Shown here: positions 15,959-24,742 of the stretch, one piece after another
How the letters are laid out: each line of letters opens with the position of its first letter
Numbering within the stretch: position 1 is the stretch's first letter
Origin: Gammaproteobacteria bacterium
GTDB taxonomy: Bacteria > Pseudomonadota > Gammaproteobacteria > Enterobacterales > Alteromonadaceae
Assembly: GCA_018222985.1 (NCBI GenBank)
Contig: JAAEZG010000003.1
Location: 62,001-126,000, forward strand
Length of the DNA: 64,000 nucleotides
Reading direction: 5' to 3'
Made by a program: the position numbers and the translations under genes
The notes under the pieces: model-generated
Database searches by the model: none
Seen by the model: the letters and a program-made list of their open reading frames with translations, nothing else
Told to the model about the DNA's origin: nothing

Positions 15959-18900
15959 TTATTCGGCCTCCGTGCTAGCAGCCACTAAAGCTTCCAATAG
16001 TGGCCGATAAATCGCTTCGGCAAACGGCTGCTGATGGGCAGCGGCGCAAACGTCTTGATAGGTTGGGAAAAACCGAGCCAGATAAACCGCTTTACGACTA
16101 TGAGGTTGCTCTTGGTAACTGCCAACATCATAAAATTCAGCAACTTTGGCATGTTCCACATGAAAGTCGGCACTACCTAGCGCCTCTTGCCAATTTTTGT
16201 AGTGCGCTTTAAGGCCTTTAAATACGGTATCAAACTCAACTGCTAACGGTTGCTGCAATGCGCTGCCCACCCACTGCAATAAAGTATTCAATAGCGACTC
16301 GGCTTGTGCGGTTGTCATTGGGGCTAACTGTAACACGCCTTCACGCCCGACCACCTGAGTGTGCGTAGCATTTTTACTGTTCAACAACAGGTGTTCAATC
16401 CAGGCCTTTATCGCATACTTCGGCCGAGGCGAAGCCGCTTTTGTGTTATCAACTACCACCGAAGGGGTGACATGTAAACTTAACCACTCACCATTGCTAT
16501 TCATTCGTAAATGCTGAAACGTCGCTTCAATTTCATAACCTTGCGCACCAGCAAAGGCAACCTGAGTTGTTGGCAGCGCCCTGACATAGCTGCGACTCAA
16601 TTCTGAAACGCGCTCAAACACCTGCTCGGCGTTTTCGCTTAACTCTTGCTTAATGACGAGCCCCGCAGCCCCATCAGCCACCGCCCCTGAACGTTGCAGT
16701 TTGGCTAGCGCAACTTGCAGGGTGTCTTGCGCTTCTTGCTCGCTGCCGCCATGAAGGATTACCGGCAACGCGCTATCGAATAACTGAGTTAATAATTGCC
16801 AGCGCTCTAAGTGATCAAGTGCAAAGCTCTCATCGTCTTGCAAACTTAACTGCTGGTGTGCCAAATAAGTTTGCAACCGGACTTGAGTAAACAACCGCGC
16901 CGGTTCACGGAAGAAATCTGTTAAGTGTTTTACACTAAACGGACGCTCTGGTTGATAGGGGTCCAATACTTGGTGTGGGGTAAACTCTAACGCGCCACCG
17001 CGCGATGGCTGATGCACCACATGCCATTCACGCGCATAGCTGAACAGTTGCTGAACCTGCGGTTGCTGCGCCTCAAAATAGGCTTCATGAAATGGCTGCA
17101 AACGGTGCTCAAGCACCCAAGGTTGACCATTTGACCGTGCCCCATAAACACGCTCGATATGCTCCAACAGCTGATTCACCACAACTGCTGGCGGCTTTTC
17201 GCTGTTGTCACGTACGCTACGCCCTTGCCAACTTATGTGCAAAAATTGCTGCGCTGACAAAATAGCTTCTAAAAACAAATAACGGTCATCTTCACGGCGT
17301 GAACGATCGCCTGGCCTTGGGTTCTTTGCCATCAGATCGAAATCAAACGGCTTCTGGGTACGCGGGTAATCGCCGTCATTCATACCTAGCAAGCATACGC
17401 ATTTAAAGGGTATTGCACGCATGGGCATTAAGGTCGCGAAGTTTACGCTGCCAGCCATAAAGCGTTGGTTTAAATTCAGTTCATCTACCCCGGACAGCCA
17501 GCTCTCAAGCACTACTGTTAAGGTTAGCGGCGTGTCTAATGCTGCACTTTGAATGACGTCTAACCAGCTTTGCAAGCGCTGTTGCAGCCGGTTGAGCAGA
17601 ACTAGGTCAGCATCATCTTCGGGCGCAAACAAGCGCTCTAACAATTGATTTAAGTAGGCGGCCCACTGTTGAGGCGTGCGCTCAAGCGAAGCTTGCTGAG
17701 CATGCTCTGCCAATACGTTTATAAATTGCTGTAACCCACCCACAATGTCCGCTTCTAAGCCGCCAACATCACCATAAGGCTCAATACCCTGCCAGTCACT
17801 ATGTAAGTGCTCACTACCGCCTAATGCATAGCCTAACAGCATGCGTTGCAAACCAAATAACCAAGAGTTTTTATGGCTAGGGGGCAGATCGAGCTGCTGT
17901 CGATGATTAGCGTTCAGGCCCCAGCGTATGCCCGCACCGTTGGCCCATCGTTGTAACTGCGTCAACTGCTCAGTACTAAGGCCAAAGCGTGCTTGCACAG
18001 CTTTTACCTGCAACACATCGAACAACTCACTGGCACTCGCCCGTTGCTGACCAATGGTTAACACATATTCCAAGGCAATCAGCATCGGGTGCCGATGCCG
18101 AGCACTTTGATCGGCCAAGCTGTATGGAATATACCGTGGGTCAACGCGATCTAAGCGCCCAAACACGGCTTCAATATGGGGCGCATAGCGGTCAATATCC
18201 GGTACCATCACCATGACATCGCGCGGTTTAAGCTGTGGGTCTTGCGCAAACCGGGCGAGAAGTTGGTCATGCAAAATTTCCACTTCACGCTGCGGACTAT
18301 GCGCACTGTGAAACTGAATTGCTGCGTCATTGAGCGCTTTAGTTTGCCAGAGTTGTTGGGCTTCATGAGCTGAATTCAGTTGCAAAATATCGTAGCGCAA
18401 TGCATCGAGCACCGAAGGCTCAGGCGGCAACTCATGCTCAAACAGATCTAATTTTAGGGTTGGAAATTCACTGCGCAGCGCTTCCGTTTCATCAAATTGG
18501 TCCAGCATGCGAATATAATCACGACCTTGCTTACCCCAAGAAGCTAGCAACGGATGCGCCGCCATATGCAGCTGGTCTGCCGCTAAAGTTTCTAACTGAG
18601 AATGATCACGGCGCTGTTGGCGAGGCTTCACGTAATGTTTATAAACGTCGCCGCCGTCAATAATATCAGCCCAATAATACTGACACGGATTATGCACACA
18701 CAGCACCACTTGGGTGAATCGACTCATTGCGCGCAGTACCTCAAGGCTTTGCTTCGGCAAACTAGAAATACCAAACACCACCACCCGCGGCGGCAACTGC
18801 GCTGGCCTTGTTGCCGTGGTGAGTTGCTCACAGGCTTGGACAAAGTTTTGATGAAGTAAGGCGCGGTTATTCCACTGTTCATCGCCAACGTCGGCCAACA

Positions 18901-19429
18901 CATAACGCCATAACAACGGCTGCCACTGTTGCTCGTCTGGCACTTGAATAACGTTCCCTTGGGCCCAGTCGCTCAGCCAGTCAGCGCGGTAAACTTGGTA
19001 TTGGTCATACAAATCAGCAAGGCGCTCGCACAACTGAAAACACTTACGCGAGTCCGTGTCATCGGCCATGTAACGTCGCAACGTAGCAAATTCAGGTTCA
19101 TGCAGGTGCGCCGGCAAAATTCGCATTAAGCGCCATGTTAACCGATCTTTATCAAACGGCGAGTGACGTGGAAGATCGTCACCGAGTACTGCGCGATAGG
19201 CTTGCCATTGAAAACGCGCCGGTAACATCACGTCAATCATTGCGGCCACGCCAAGCCCAGCAGCCAAATGTTGCTTCAACCATTGGGCAATACCATTGGA
19301 CTGCACTAATACGGCTTCATTGGCTAACGGTGGCAACGGATATTGCTGCTGAAGAGAGACAACAAGATCGGTTAAGTCCTGTAACCGATGACTATGAGCA
19401 ACAATAAATCCTGGGGTAAGATCTCGCAT
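15959..19429 (-). CDS. recC: Exodeoxyribonuclease V gamma subunit
   Basis: The protein has 1156 residues from the chosen ATG. RecC splits the DNA duplex and recognises Chi in the RecBCD complex. Its fold resembles an inactive helicase, and no Walker motif is seen. Recognisable stretches are PGFIVAHSHRLQDL at the N-terminus, LPARFQWQAYRAVL, and PMRAIPFKCVCLLGMNDGDY with the following RPGDRSRREDDRYLFLEA. The ATG at 19429 is preceded by AGAGGA at 6 bases, whereas a longer frame from 19468 would need a TTG start and adds 13 unconserved-looking residues. It is the first gene of recC-recB-recD-arfB. Confidence 0.96.
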   Translation of the reverse strand: MRDLTPGFIVAHSHRLQDLTDLVVSLQQQYPLPPLANEAVLVQSNGIAQWLKQHLAAGLGVAAMIDVMLPARFQWQAYRAVLGDDLPRHSPFDKDRLTWRLMRILPAHLHEPEFATLRRYMADDTDSRKCFQLCERLADLYDQYQVYRADWLSDWAQGNVIQVPDEQQWQPLLWRYVLADVGDEQWNNRALLHQNFVQACEQLTTATRPAQLPPRVVVFGISSLPKQSLEVLRAMSRFTQVVLCVHNPCQYYWADIIDGGDVYKHYVKPRQQRRDHSQLETLAADQLHMAAHPLLASWGKQGRDYIRMLDQFDETEALRSEFPTLKLDLFEHELPPEPSVLDALRYDILQLNSAHEAQQLWQTKALNDAAIQFHSAHSPQREVEILHDQLLARFAQDPQLKPRDVMVMVPDIDRYAPHIEAVFGRLDRVDPRYIPYSLADQSARHRHPMLIALEYVLTIGQQRASASELFDVLQVKAVQARFGLSTEQLTQLQRWANGAGIRWGLNANHRQQLDLPPSHKNSWLFGLQRMLLGYALGGSEHLHSDWQGIEPYGDVGGLEADIVGGLQQFINVLAEHAQQASLERTPQQWAAYLNQLLERLFAPEDDADLVLLNRLQQRLQSWLDVIQSAALDTPLTLTVVLESWLSGVDELNLNQRFMAGSVNFATLMPMRAIPFKCVCLLGMNDGDYPRTQKPFDFDLMAKNPRPGDRSRREDDRYLFLEAILSAQQFLHISWQGRSVRDNSEKPPAVVVNQLLEHIERVYGARSNGQPWVLEHRLQPFHEAYFEAQQPQVQQLFSYAREWHVVHQPSRGGALEFTPHQVLDPYQPERPFSVKHLTDFFREPARLFTQVRLQTYLAHQQLSLQDDESFALDHLERWQLLTQLFDSALPVILHGGSEQEAQDTLQVALAKLQRSGAVADGAAGLVIKQELSENAEQVFERVSELSRSYVRALPTTQVAFAGAQGYEIEATFQHLRMNSNGEWLSLHVTPSVVVDNTKAASPRPKYAIKAWIEHLLLNSKNATHTQVVGREGVLQLAPMTTAQAESLLNTLLQWVGSALQQPLAVEFDTVFKGLKAHYKNWQEALGSADFHVEHAKVAEFYDVGSYQEQPHSRKAVYLARFFPTYQDVCAAAHQQPFAEAIYRPLLEALVAASTEAE

Positions 19430-19587
19430 GACGGGTCCTCTGCATGGTCTGCCTCTCATCCTAACCAAATAATGCGCATGAAACTAGTTCAGTGATGACC
19501 GTTTTATTGATTTAGCAACTTGCGAAATAGACTGTTTTCTCTATAGTTAACCCCACTTGTATTTGGAAATTCTATGAGGAGCCTGTT

Positions 19588-20118
19588 ATGCGATTTCTAC
19601 ACCTGTTAAGTGTGACTCTTGTCGCCGTGCTTTTACTCAGTGGTTGTGATGAAAAAGAGCCAACCGTAAATAGTATCCCTGTTGAAGTAGCCGACGTATC
19701 TAACATTCATCACCCAAGCGCTCAGCACTTTACCTCGGGGCAGCCAACACAAACCCAACTGCAGGCTTTCAATGAGCTTGGCGTCACCAAAGTCATTAAC
19801 TTGCGTAGTCACGAAGAAATGGCCAGCATTGACGAGTCAACTTGGGCCGCGAACTTGGGTATGAGCTACCATCACATTCCAGTTGCCGGCGGTGATGACC
19901 TTACCCGCGAAAAGGTCGCTGAGTTTCATCGTGTTATGAGTGCCAATGAGGGTGAGAAAACCTTACTGCATTGTGCCAGCAGCAATCGCGTTGGCGCATT
20001 AACGGCACTGCGCGCCGCATGGTTTCAAGGGGCCAGCAAAGAAGAGGCGTTAGCTAAAGGCCGTGAGTATGGCTTAAGAAGTCTTGAGCCTATGGTTGAA
20101 AAGCTGCTCAGCGAATAA
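19588..20118 (+). CDS. Lipoprotein with bacterial tyrosine-phosphatase-like fold
   Basis: The protein has 176 residues. A lipoprotein signal (LLLSGC, Cys near residue 20) places it in the cell envelope. The mature part starts with SGQPTQTQLQAFNELGVTKV and ends with a P-loop-like HCASSNRVGALTAL. This matches the DUF442/PTP-like group, in which a Cys and Arg form the phosphate-binding loop. The spacing is C-x4-R rather than the canonical C-x5-R. A general acid Asp may be in AGGDDL. The substrate is unknown. A good AGGAG site precedes the ATG. Confidence 0.75.
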   Translation: MRFLHLLSVTLVAVLLLSGCDEKEPTVNSIPVEVADVSNIHHPSAQHFTSGQPTQTQLQAFNELGVTKVINLRSHEEMASIDESTWAANLGMSYHHIPVAGGDDLTREKVAEFHRVMSANEGEKTLLHCASSNRVGALTALRAAWFQGASKEEALAKGREYGLRSLEPMVEKLLSE

Positions 20119-20151
20119 TTTTATGCTAGAATGCGCGCGCAAATTTTGACC

Positions 20152-20168
20152 TCGGATTTGCGATCCGA
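20152..20168 (+). promoter_or_regulatory. Leader inverted repeat before trhO
   Basis: TCGGAT and ATCCGA form a perfect 6-bp stem around TTGCG, about 25 bases before the trhO start codon and downstream of a possible -10 element (TAGAAT near 20127). It may be an operator or a 5'-UTR hairpin; no regulator is apparent. Confidence 0.25.
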
Positions 20169-20192
20169 ACCGCCAAAAGAAGGAAGTAACAC

Positions 20193-21122
20193 ATGTATAT
20201 TTGCGCCGCACTCTACAAATTTGTTGAGTTCAATGATTTTGAGGCCTTTCGTGAGCCACTTTATAACTGCATGATCGACAATGAGGTTAAAGGCACCTTA
20301 TTGCTTGCTCGTGAAGGTATCAACGGTACTATTTGTGGTACTCGCGAAGGCGTCGATAACGTCCTTGCGTTTATTCGTAATCGCACCGAATTTAACGACA
20401 TTGAACACAAAGAATCACCGAGCGATACGCAAGCGTTTTACCGCACCAAAGTAAAACTGAAAAAAGAAATCGTAACCATGGGCATTGACTGGGTCGACCC
20501 GAAAAACGTGGTCGGTACCTATGTCGACGCCAAAGACTGGAACGATTTAATTCGCGACCCTGAAGTACTGCTGATTGATACCCGCAACGATTACGAATAT
20601 GCGGTTGGAACCTTTGAAGGTGCAATCAATCCTAAAACCGAATCGTTTCGTGAATTCCCACAGTATGTGAAAGACCACCTTGACCCAGAAAAGCACAAAA
20701 AAGTTGCGATGTTCTGCACCGGTGGTATTCGCTGCGAAAAATCAACGGCCTACCTGAAATCTATCGGCTTTAACGAGGTTTACCATCTTAAAGGCGGTAT
20801 TTTGAAATACCTTGAAGAAGTTCCAGAAGAAGAAACCACCTGGAATGGCGATTGTTTTGTGTTTGATCAACGTGTCACTGTGCGTCATGGGTTAGAACAG
20901 GGTGAGTATGATCAATGCTACGCCTGCCGTATGCCTATTACCGAGCAAGAAAAGCAGTCTGAGCATTATCAAAAAGGGGTAAGCTGCCCGCATTGCTTTG
21001 ATAAAACCACGCCTGAGCAAAAAGAGCGTTTTGCCGAACGTGAAAAGCAAATTCAGTTGGCAAAACAACGTGGCGAAGCACACATTCGCGATGGCAAAGC
21101 CGATGAGGTCAATCGAGTTTAA
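20193..21122 (+). CDS. trhO: tRNA uridine(34) hydroxylase, rhodanese family
   Basis: TrhO (YceA) hydroxylates uridine 34 of certain tRNAs to 5-hydroxyuridine, using oxygen. The 309-residue protein has an N-terminal acylphosphatase-like domain (about 1-95, with [14 protein letters not shown]), a rhodanese domain with the active-site loop [11 protein letters not shown] (Cys near residue 174) and a C-terminal Cys-rich region (CYACRMPI and CPHCF) that could bind zinc. It has its own AAGGAAG ribosome-binding site. It is somewhat shorter than E. coli TrhO (350). Confidence 0.94.
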   Translation: MYICAALYKFVEFNDFEAFREPLYNCMIDNEVKGTLLLAREGINGTICGTREGVDNVLAFIRNRTEFNDIEHKESPSDTQAFYRTKVKLKKEIVTMGIDWVDPKNVVGTYVDAKDWNDLIRDPEVLLIDTRNDYEYAVGTFEGAINPKTESFREFPQYVKDHLDPEKHKKVAMFCTGGIRCEKSTAYLKSIGFNEVYHLKGGILKYLEEVPEEETTWNGDCFVFDQRVTVRHGLEQGEYDQCYACRMPITEQEKQSEHYQKGVSCPHCFDKTTPEQKERFAEREKQIQLAKQRGEAHIRDGKADEVNRV

Positions 21123-21203
21123 GCGTTGTAGCGAGCCCCTTGAATTGGACTATACTGGTACCAAGGTACAAGTTATAAATTAAATTCAAACAAGGAGTTA
21201 AAC

Positions 21204-21677
21204 ATGCAACAGCTAAACGTAATTGGTCTTGACCAACATCATGCAGAGCAACTTGCAGAGCGCCTTAATCAATTATTGGCGAACTACCAAGTGTTCTACA
21301 TGAACGTGCGTGGCTTTCATTGGAACATTAAAGGTAAAGAGTTCTTTGAACTGCACGCCAAGTTCGAGGAAACCTACAATGACTTATTGCTCAAAGTTGA
21401 CGAAATTGCTGAACGCGTTCTCACTTTGGGCCAACGTCCGTTGCATGCCTATTCAACGTACATCAAGGCCAGTGAAATTATTGAAGTGAAAGACGTGCAT
21501 GACGGCAAAGCCTGTGTGCGCGAAATTCTCGACAGCTACCGTGTTGTTATTCGCTTACAGCGCGAAATTTTGGAAATCGCTGGCGACGCAAATGACGAAG
21601 GTACTGCGTCACTCATGAGCGACTACATTAAAGAGCAAGAGAAAACCGCCTGGATGTTAACTTCTTATTTGGGTTAA
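21204..21677 (+). CDS. dps: Dps-family ferritin-like protein
   Basis: This 157-residue protein would form a 12-subunit shell that oxidises and stores iron and protects DNA from Fenton chemistry. The ferroxidase-site pattern is visible as NVRGFHWNIKG followed by HAKFEETYNDLLLKVDEIAERV, supplying His, Asp and Glu from adjacent subunits. It lacks the long Lys-rich N-terminal tail of E. coli Dps, so direct DNA binding is uncertain. A ribosome-binding site AAGGAG lies 7 bases before the ATG, and a possible -10 (TATACT) lies at 21151. Confidence 0.92.
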   Translation: MQQLNVIGLDQHHAEQLAERLNQLLANYQVFYMNVRGFHWNIKGKEFFELHAKFEETYNDLLLKVDEIAERVLTLGQRPLHAYSTYIKASEIIEVKDVHDGKACVREILDSYRVVIRLQREILEIAGDANDEGTASLMSDYIKEQEKTAWMLTSYLG

Positions 21678-21751
21678 TTCGCTATCTCAGTAATTTTTGC
21701 TAAGCTGAGCAAGTAGTACCTTAATCCATGAAAATAAAAAGGAAACATTCG

Positions 21752-21949
21752 ATGAACAAGATCATTGGAATCGTTCTGTTAGTGGTTGGTGTTATTTTGC
21801 TGTATTTCGGTTGGGAAGCGTATAACTCAGTAGCCTCTGAAGCCACTCAAGCGCTCACTGGTGAAACCACCGATGAAGCCATGTGGTACTTAATTGGCGG
21901 CGCTGTAGCCGTAGTGGTTGGTCTTTACGGCGTTATTCGTGGCAAGTAA
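21752..21949 (+). CDS. Small two-helix membrane protein, DUF3185-like
   Basis: The protein has 65 residues and two membrane helices (about 3-23 and 43-62) separated by a short polar stretch (VASEATQALTGETTDE). Its pattern of IIGIVLLVVGVILLYFG, then YNSVAS, then a second helix ending GVIRGK resembles the DUF3185 family. The ATG at 21752 is chosen because AAGGA lies 8 bases upstream; an in-frame ATG at 21728 would add a charged KIKRKHS leader. The function is unknown. A strong terminator follows. Confidence 0.75.
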   Translation: MNKIIGIVLLVVGVILLYFGWEAYNSVASEATQALTGETTDEAMWYLIGGAVAVVVGLYGVIRGK

Positions 21950-21992
21950 GTCGTGGCAAATAAGTCGCAATAAACAACCAGCCTAGCATTTG

Positions 21993-22020
21993 AAAGCGAG
22001 CTCCAAGAGCTCGCTTTTTT
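21993..22020 (+). terminator. Intrinsic terminator between convergent genes
   Basis: GCGAGCTC and GAGCTCGC pair around a 3-base loop and are followed by six T on the plus strand. AAA before the stem extends the pairing and gives a short T run on the minus strand. It ends the plus-strand DUF3185-like gene and may also stop the MFS gene, whose stop codon is at 22026. Confidence 0.92.
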
Positions 22021-22025
22021 ATTGC

Positions 22026-23351
22026 CTAGTCTTGCTGTACATTCGGCAAGCTAAAAGCACGCCCTACAGCAACCAGCCCCAGTATAATAAGCAAGCCAAT
22101 AACCGCTTCAACGCCGGCAAATTGATCGAGCAAGCCCAGTAAAATACCAAGCAACAACACCACGCCAATCACGGTGTTTGAAACCGCCGTGTACTGGGCT
22201 CGATTGTCTTGTGTGGCCATGTCGATGAGGTAGGTTTTACGCCCTACGCGAGCGCCATGATGGGCGACCGCTGCAGTAAATATAATCAAGCCAGATAACC
22301 ACTGCTGGGCCAGTAAATTAGGTTGCCAAATATACAACACCAAAGCTACGGCCATGACCATAGTGGCCAGTAATGCGGCCGCTGCCATCACATAATTGCT
22401 GGCTTTATCAGACCATTTACCCCAGAACCGTCCGGCGAGCATGCCGGCTAAGCCGCTAGCCAACATTAAGCCGCCTAGCCCAGTTAGGCCGCCATCGCCA
22501 CTGCGCTGAATCATGACGACAATATAGGGTATGGCAAATGCTGAGGCGACAAGCAGTGCGCGAGTCAGAACAAATTGGCCGAAGTTTTTGTCTTGCCACA
22601 ACAGTGCTATCGATTTTAATGCTTCAACAACGGCGTTACCGCCGCCTTCAGTGGCACCAGGAACTTCTGGCACTTGCGCATAAATAGCCGCAGCGACAAC
22701 CCAAAGTACCGCTGCAAAACTAAGTAATGCGATAAATATCCACGCATCGCCTGCACGGTGCGTGTCGGTAAGACTTGGCGCAACTAAAATGGCAATGGCC
22801 GTTAATAATGACAAGGTTCCCGCTACCGATGCTGCAAGGCCAGACAAACGGCCGCGTCGAGTTTTAGAAATGGTTTTACCTTGCACGTCTTTAATAGCAA
22901 CCGAGCACACACCACGGGACAAACTAAACAACGCCAGCAAAATAACCACAGCCCAGCCAAAGGTTTCCCCTTCCGTGGTGATAATGGCAGCCACCATGGC
23001 CACCAAGCTCAGCGCTTGGCCAATACTGCCCGCCACCCAAAACCATTTGCGCACGGGCGTTTCGCGCATCCGCTGGGCAATAAATAGCTGTGGCAGCAAT
23101 GCCAATGACTCACGCAATGGCACCAACGCACTAATAAACCCGCTTGGCGCACCAAGTGCAGTCAGCATCCAAGGTAAAACTAGGCGAGCACTGACTAACG
23201 AGTCACCTAGCTTGGTTAGCGTAAGCGCCCACAGATGAGCCATAAATGCTTGGGGTTGATCGTTACAGGCACTTTCAGGAATGTCTTTACAAACGCGAGC
23301 ATCTTCATCCTCTGCTAAATAGCCGTACATGCGGTCAGTTAGCTTTGACAT
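22026..23351 (-). CDS. Major facilitator superfamily transporter
   Basis: The 441-residue inner-membrane protein has about 12 hydrophobic helices after a 40-residue cytoplasmic N-terminus that contains two cysteines (ARVCKDIPESAC). The loop KTISKTRRGRLSGLAASVAG between helices fits the MFS fold. The substrate cannot be inferred from sequence. It ends in a shared terminator region and is separated from the thiamine kinase-like gene upstream by 24 bases on the same strand, so it could be the last gene of that operon. If so, export or import linked to thiamine is possible, but this is conjecture. Confidence 0.8.
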   Translation of the reverse strand: MSKLTDRMYGYLAEDEDARVCKDIPESACNDQPQAFMAHLWALTLTKLGDSLVSARLVLPWMLTALGAPSGFISALVPLRESLALLPQLFIAQRMRETPVRKWFWVAGSIGQALSLVAMVAAIITTEGETFGWAVVILLALFSLSRGVCSVAIKDVQGKTISKTRRGRLSGLAASVAGTLSLLTAIAILVAPSLTDTHRAGDAWIFIALLSFAAVLWVVAAAIYAQVPEVPGATEGGGNAVVEALKSIALLWQDKNFGQFVLTRALLVASAFAIPYIVVMIQRSGDGGLTGLGGLMLASGLAGMLAGRFWGKWSDKASNYVMAAAALLATMVMAVALVLYIWQPNLLAQQWLSGLIIFTAAVAHHGARVGRKTYLIDMATQDNRAQYTAVSNTVIGVVLLLGILLGLLDQFAGVEAVIGLLIILGLVAVGRAFSLPNVQQD

Positions 23352-23375
23352 CGTCGCTCCTTGTCCGTGTTTGAA

Positions 23376-24158
23376 TTAAACGTGGTGATGCTGCAAATGG
23401 TGGTGTAGTTCATACCAAAGTTGACTAATAATAGTCGATAGCTCTAACCATTGTTCAAGCTTATCTGTGTCAATTTGCTCGCCCGACGCCCCTTCATAAG
23501 CATTGATAAAAGCTCGGCGCTCAGCAAATTCCAGTTGGTTCACTTGAATTGCATTGGCTAAGTCAAAATAGCGGTCGCCTAACCCAGCGTATTCCCAGTC
23601 AATAACGGTTGGCTGGGGCGCCAAAAACACATGATGAAAAGCCAAATCGTTGTGGCAAAACACTGGGTTTTTACCAAAACTATCAATGAGTTTACGTTGT
23701 TGTTGCAAGCGTTTTTGAAACTGCCTCGCCCGCTCAGGTTCATAGTCTGCCAAATTATCACAATAACGCTGCAACCGTGTGCGTAGCGACCACACAGGCA
23801 CGTCAATTTGCAAACGGTGAATATGTGCGCTCACTTCACCAAGTCGTTGAATTTTGGTACCCATCGATTTGTTATCATGGGCTAAATCTGGGGCTTCAAT
23901 AAATTCTTGCAGCAGCAAGCCTTGGGCGGGGTCATAATGCAGAACTTGCGGCGCAACACCGTGCTCGGCTAACTGTTGCTGAACACTAACCTCTTGGTCG
24001 CGATCAAGCCCATAGGGATGATCAAACCGAAAGTGTTTAAGTACGTAAACACCACTAGTGGCTGTTATTTTGTGTACATCATTGGCGACACCGCGCAGTA
24101 GCGGCTCAGTTTTCATCACGCCGTGTATCGGTAAATTCGTTAACCAGTGTTGTTGCAT
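23376..24158 (-). CDS. Aminoglycoside phosphotransferase-fold kinase, probable thiamine kinase
   Basis: The protein is 260 residues from the ATG at 24158, or 270 from a GTG at 24188; the ATG has AGGA just upstream. It has the APH/choline-kinase fold: a Lys-containing strand GVYVLKHFRF, the catalytic loop VFCHNDLAFHHVF and the metal-binding VIDWEYAGLGDRYFDLAN. Its position in an operon behind a TPP riboswitch with a thiamine-type receptor and PnuC-like permease makes phosphorylation of imported thiamine the best inference. The start overlaps the end of the permease gene by 19 bases. Confidence 0.82.
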   Translation of the reverse strand: MQQHWLTNLPIHGVMKTEPLLRGVANDVHKITATSGVYVLKHFRFDHPYGLDRDQEVSVQQQLAEHGVAPQVLHYDPAQGLLLQEFIEAPDLAHDNKSMGTKIQRLGEVSAHIHRLQIDVPVWSLRTRLQRYCDNLADYEPERARQFQKRLQQQRKLIDSFGKNPVFCHNDLAFHHVFLAPQPTVIDWEYAGLGDRYFDLANAIQVNQLEFAERRAFINAYEGASGEQIDTDKLEQWLELSTIISQLWYELHHHLQHHHV

Positions 24159-24706
24159 ACTTCCTGTTGACTCCGGCGCCAGCTCCACATTGCATATAAA
24201 ATTAGCACAATATAAATTGCAAATAGACCACTTGTTTTTTCAAAGCCTTTAATAGCATATAAGTAAATATACACACTATCGATCACTAACCAATAAAGCC
24301 AATTTGAAAATAACTTGCGGGTAAGCAACCAGGTCGCGAATAAACTAAAAATAGTGGTAAAACTGTCTAGCCACACTTGGTCTGCTGCGGTATAACGCTG
24401 CAGTAATAATGCACATAGCGCCGCCACCAGTGACAGTATAACGATAGCAACCACATGCCAACGCCAGCTGTATCCTGTTTGCTCAATGGCTTCGCCGGTG
24501 GCAGCACCATAGCGCCACTGCCACCAACCATACCCAGCCAAAACCACATAAAATGCTTGTAGCGCTGCTTCCATATAAAGCTGCGCGCCTAACATTAAGT
24601 AGGTATATATTGCGCAACTTATTGCGCCAGCTAACCAGCACCACAGTGACTGGCGCGCCGCTAGCAGCAAATAAACCAACGCTAACACAATCGCGGTTAG
24701 CTCCAT
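24140..24706 (-). CDS. pnuT: PnuC-family permease, probable thiamine transporter PnuT
   Basis: The protein has 188 residues and about seven membrane helices, as in the PnuC family of facilitators that move vitamins which are then trapped by phosphorylation. The motif YGWWQWRYG (about residues 59-67) and WLVIDSVYIYLYA near the C-terminus are typical. The PnuC branch usually carries nicotinamide riboside. The upstream TPP riboswitch and downstream kinase favour thiamine (PnuT), and the symbol rests on that context. It starts 37 bases after the receptor stop. Confidence 0.85.
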   Translation of the reverse strand: MELTAIVLALVYLLLAARQSLWCWLAGAISCAIYTYLMLGAQLYMEAALQAFYVVLAGYGWWQWRYGAATGEAIEQTGYSWRWHVVAIVILSLVAALCALLLQRYTAADQVWLDSFTTIFSLFATWLLTRKLFSNWLYWLVIDSVYIYLYAIKGFEKTSGLFAIYIVLILYAMWSWRRSQQEVCNNTG

Positions 24707-24742
24707 GCGGCATGCTCACTTGGCTGAATACTGTTCATGTCA

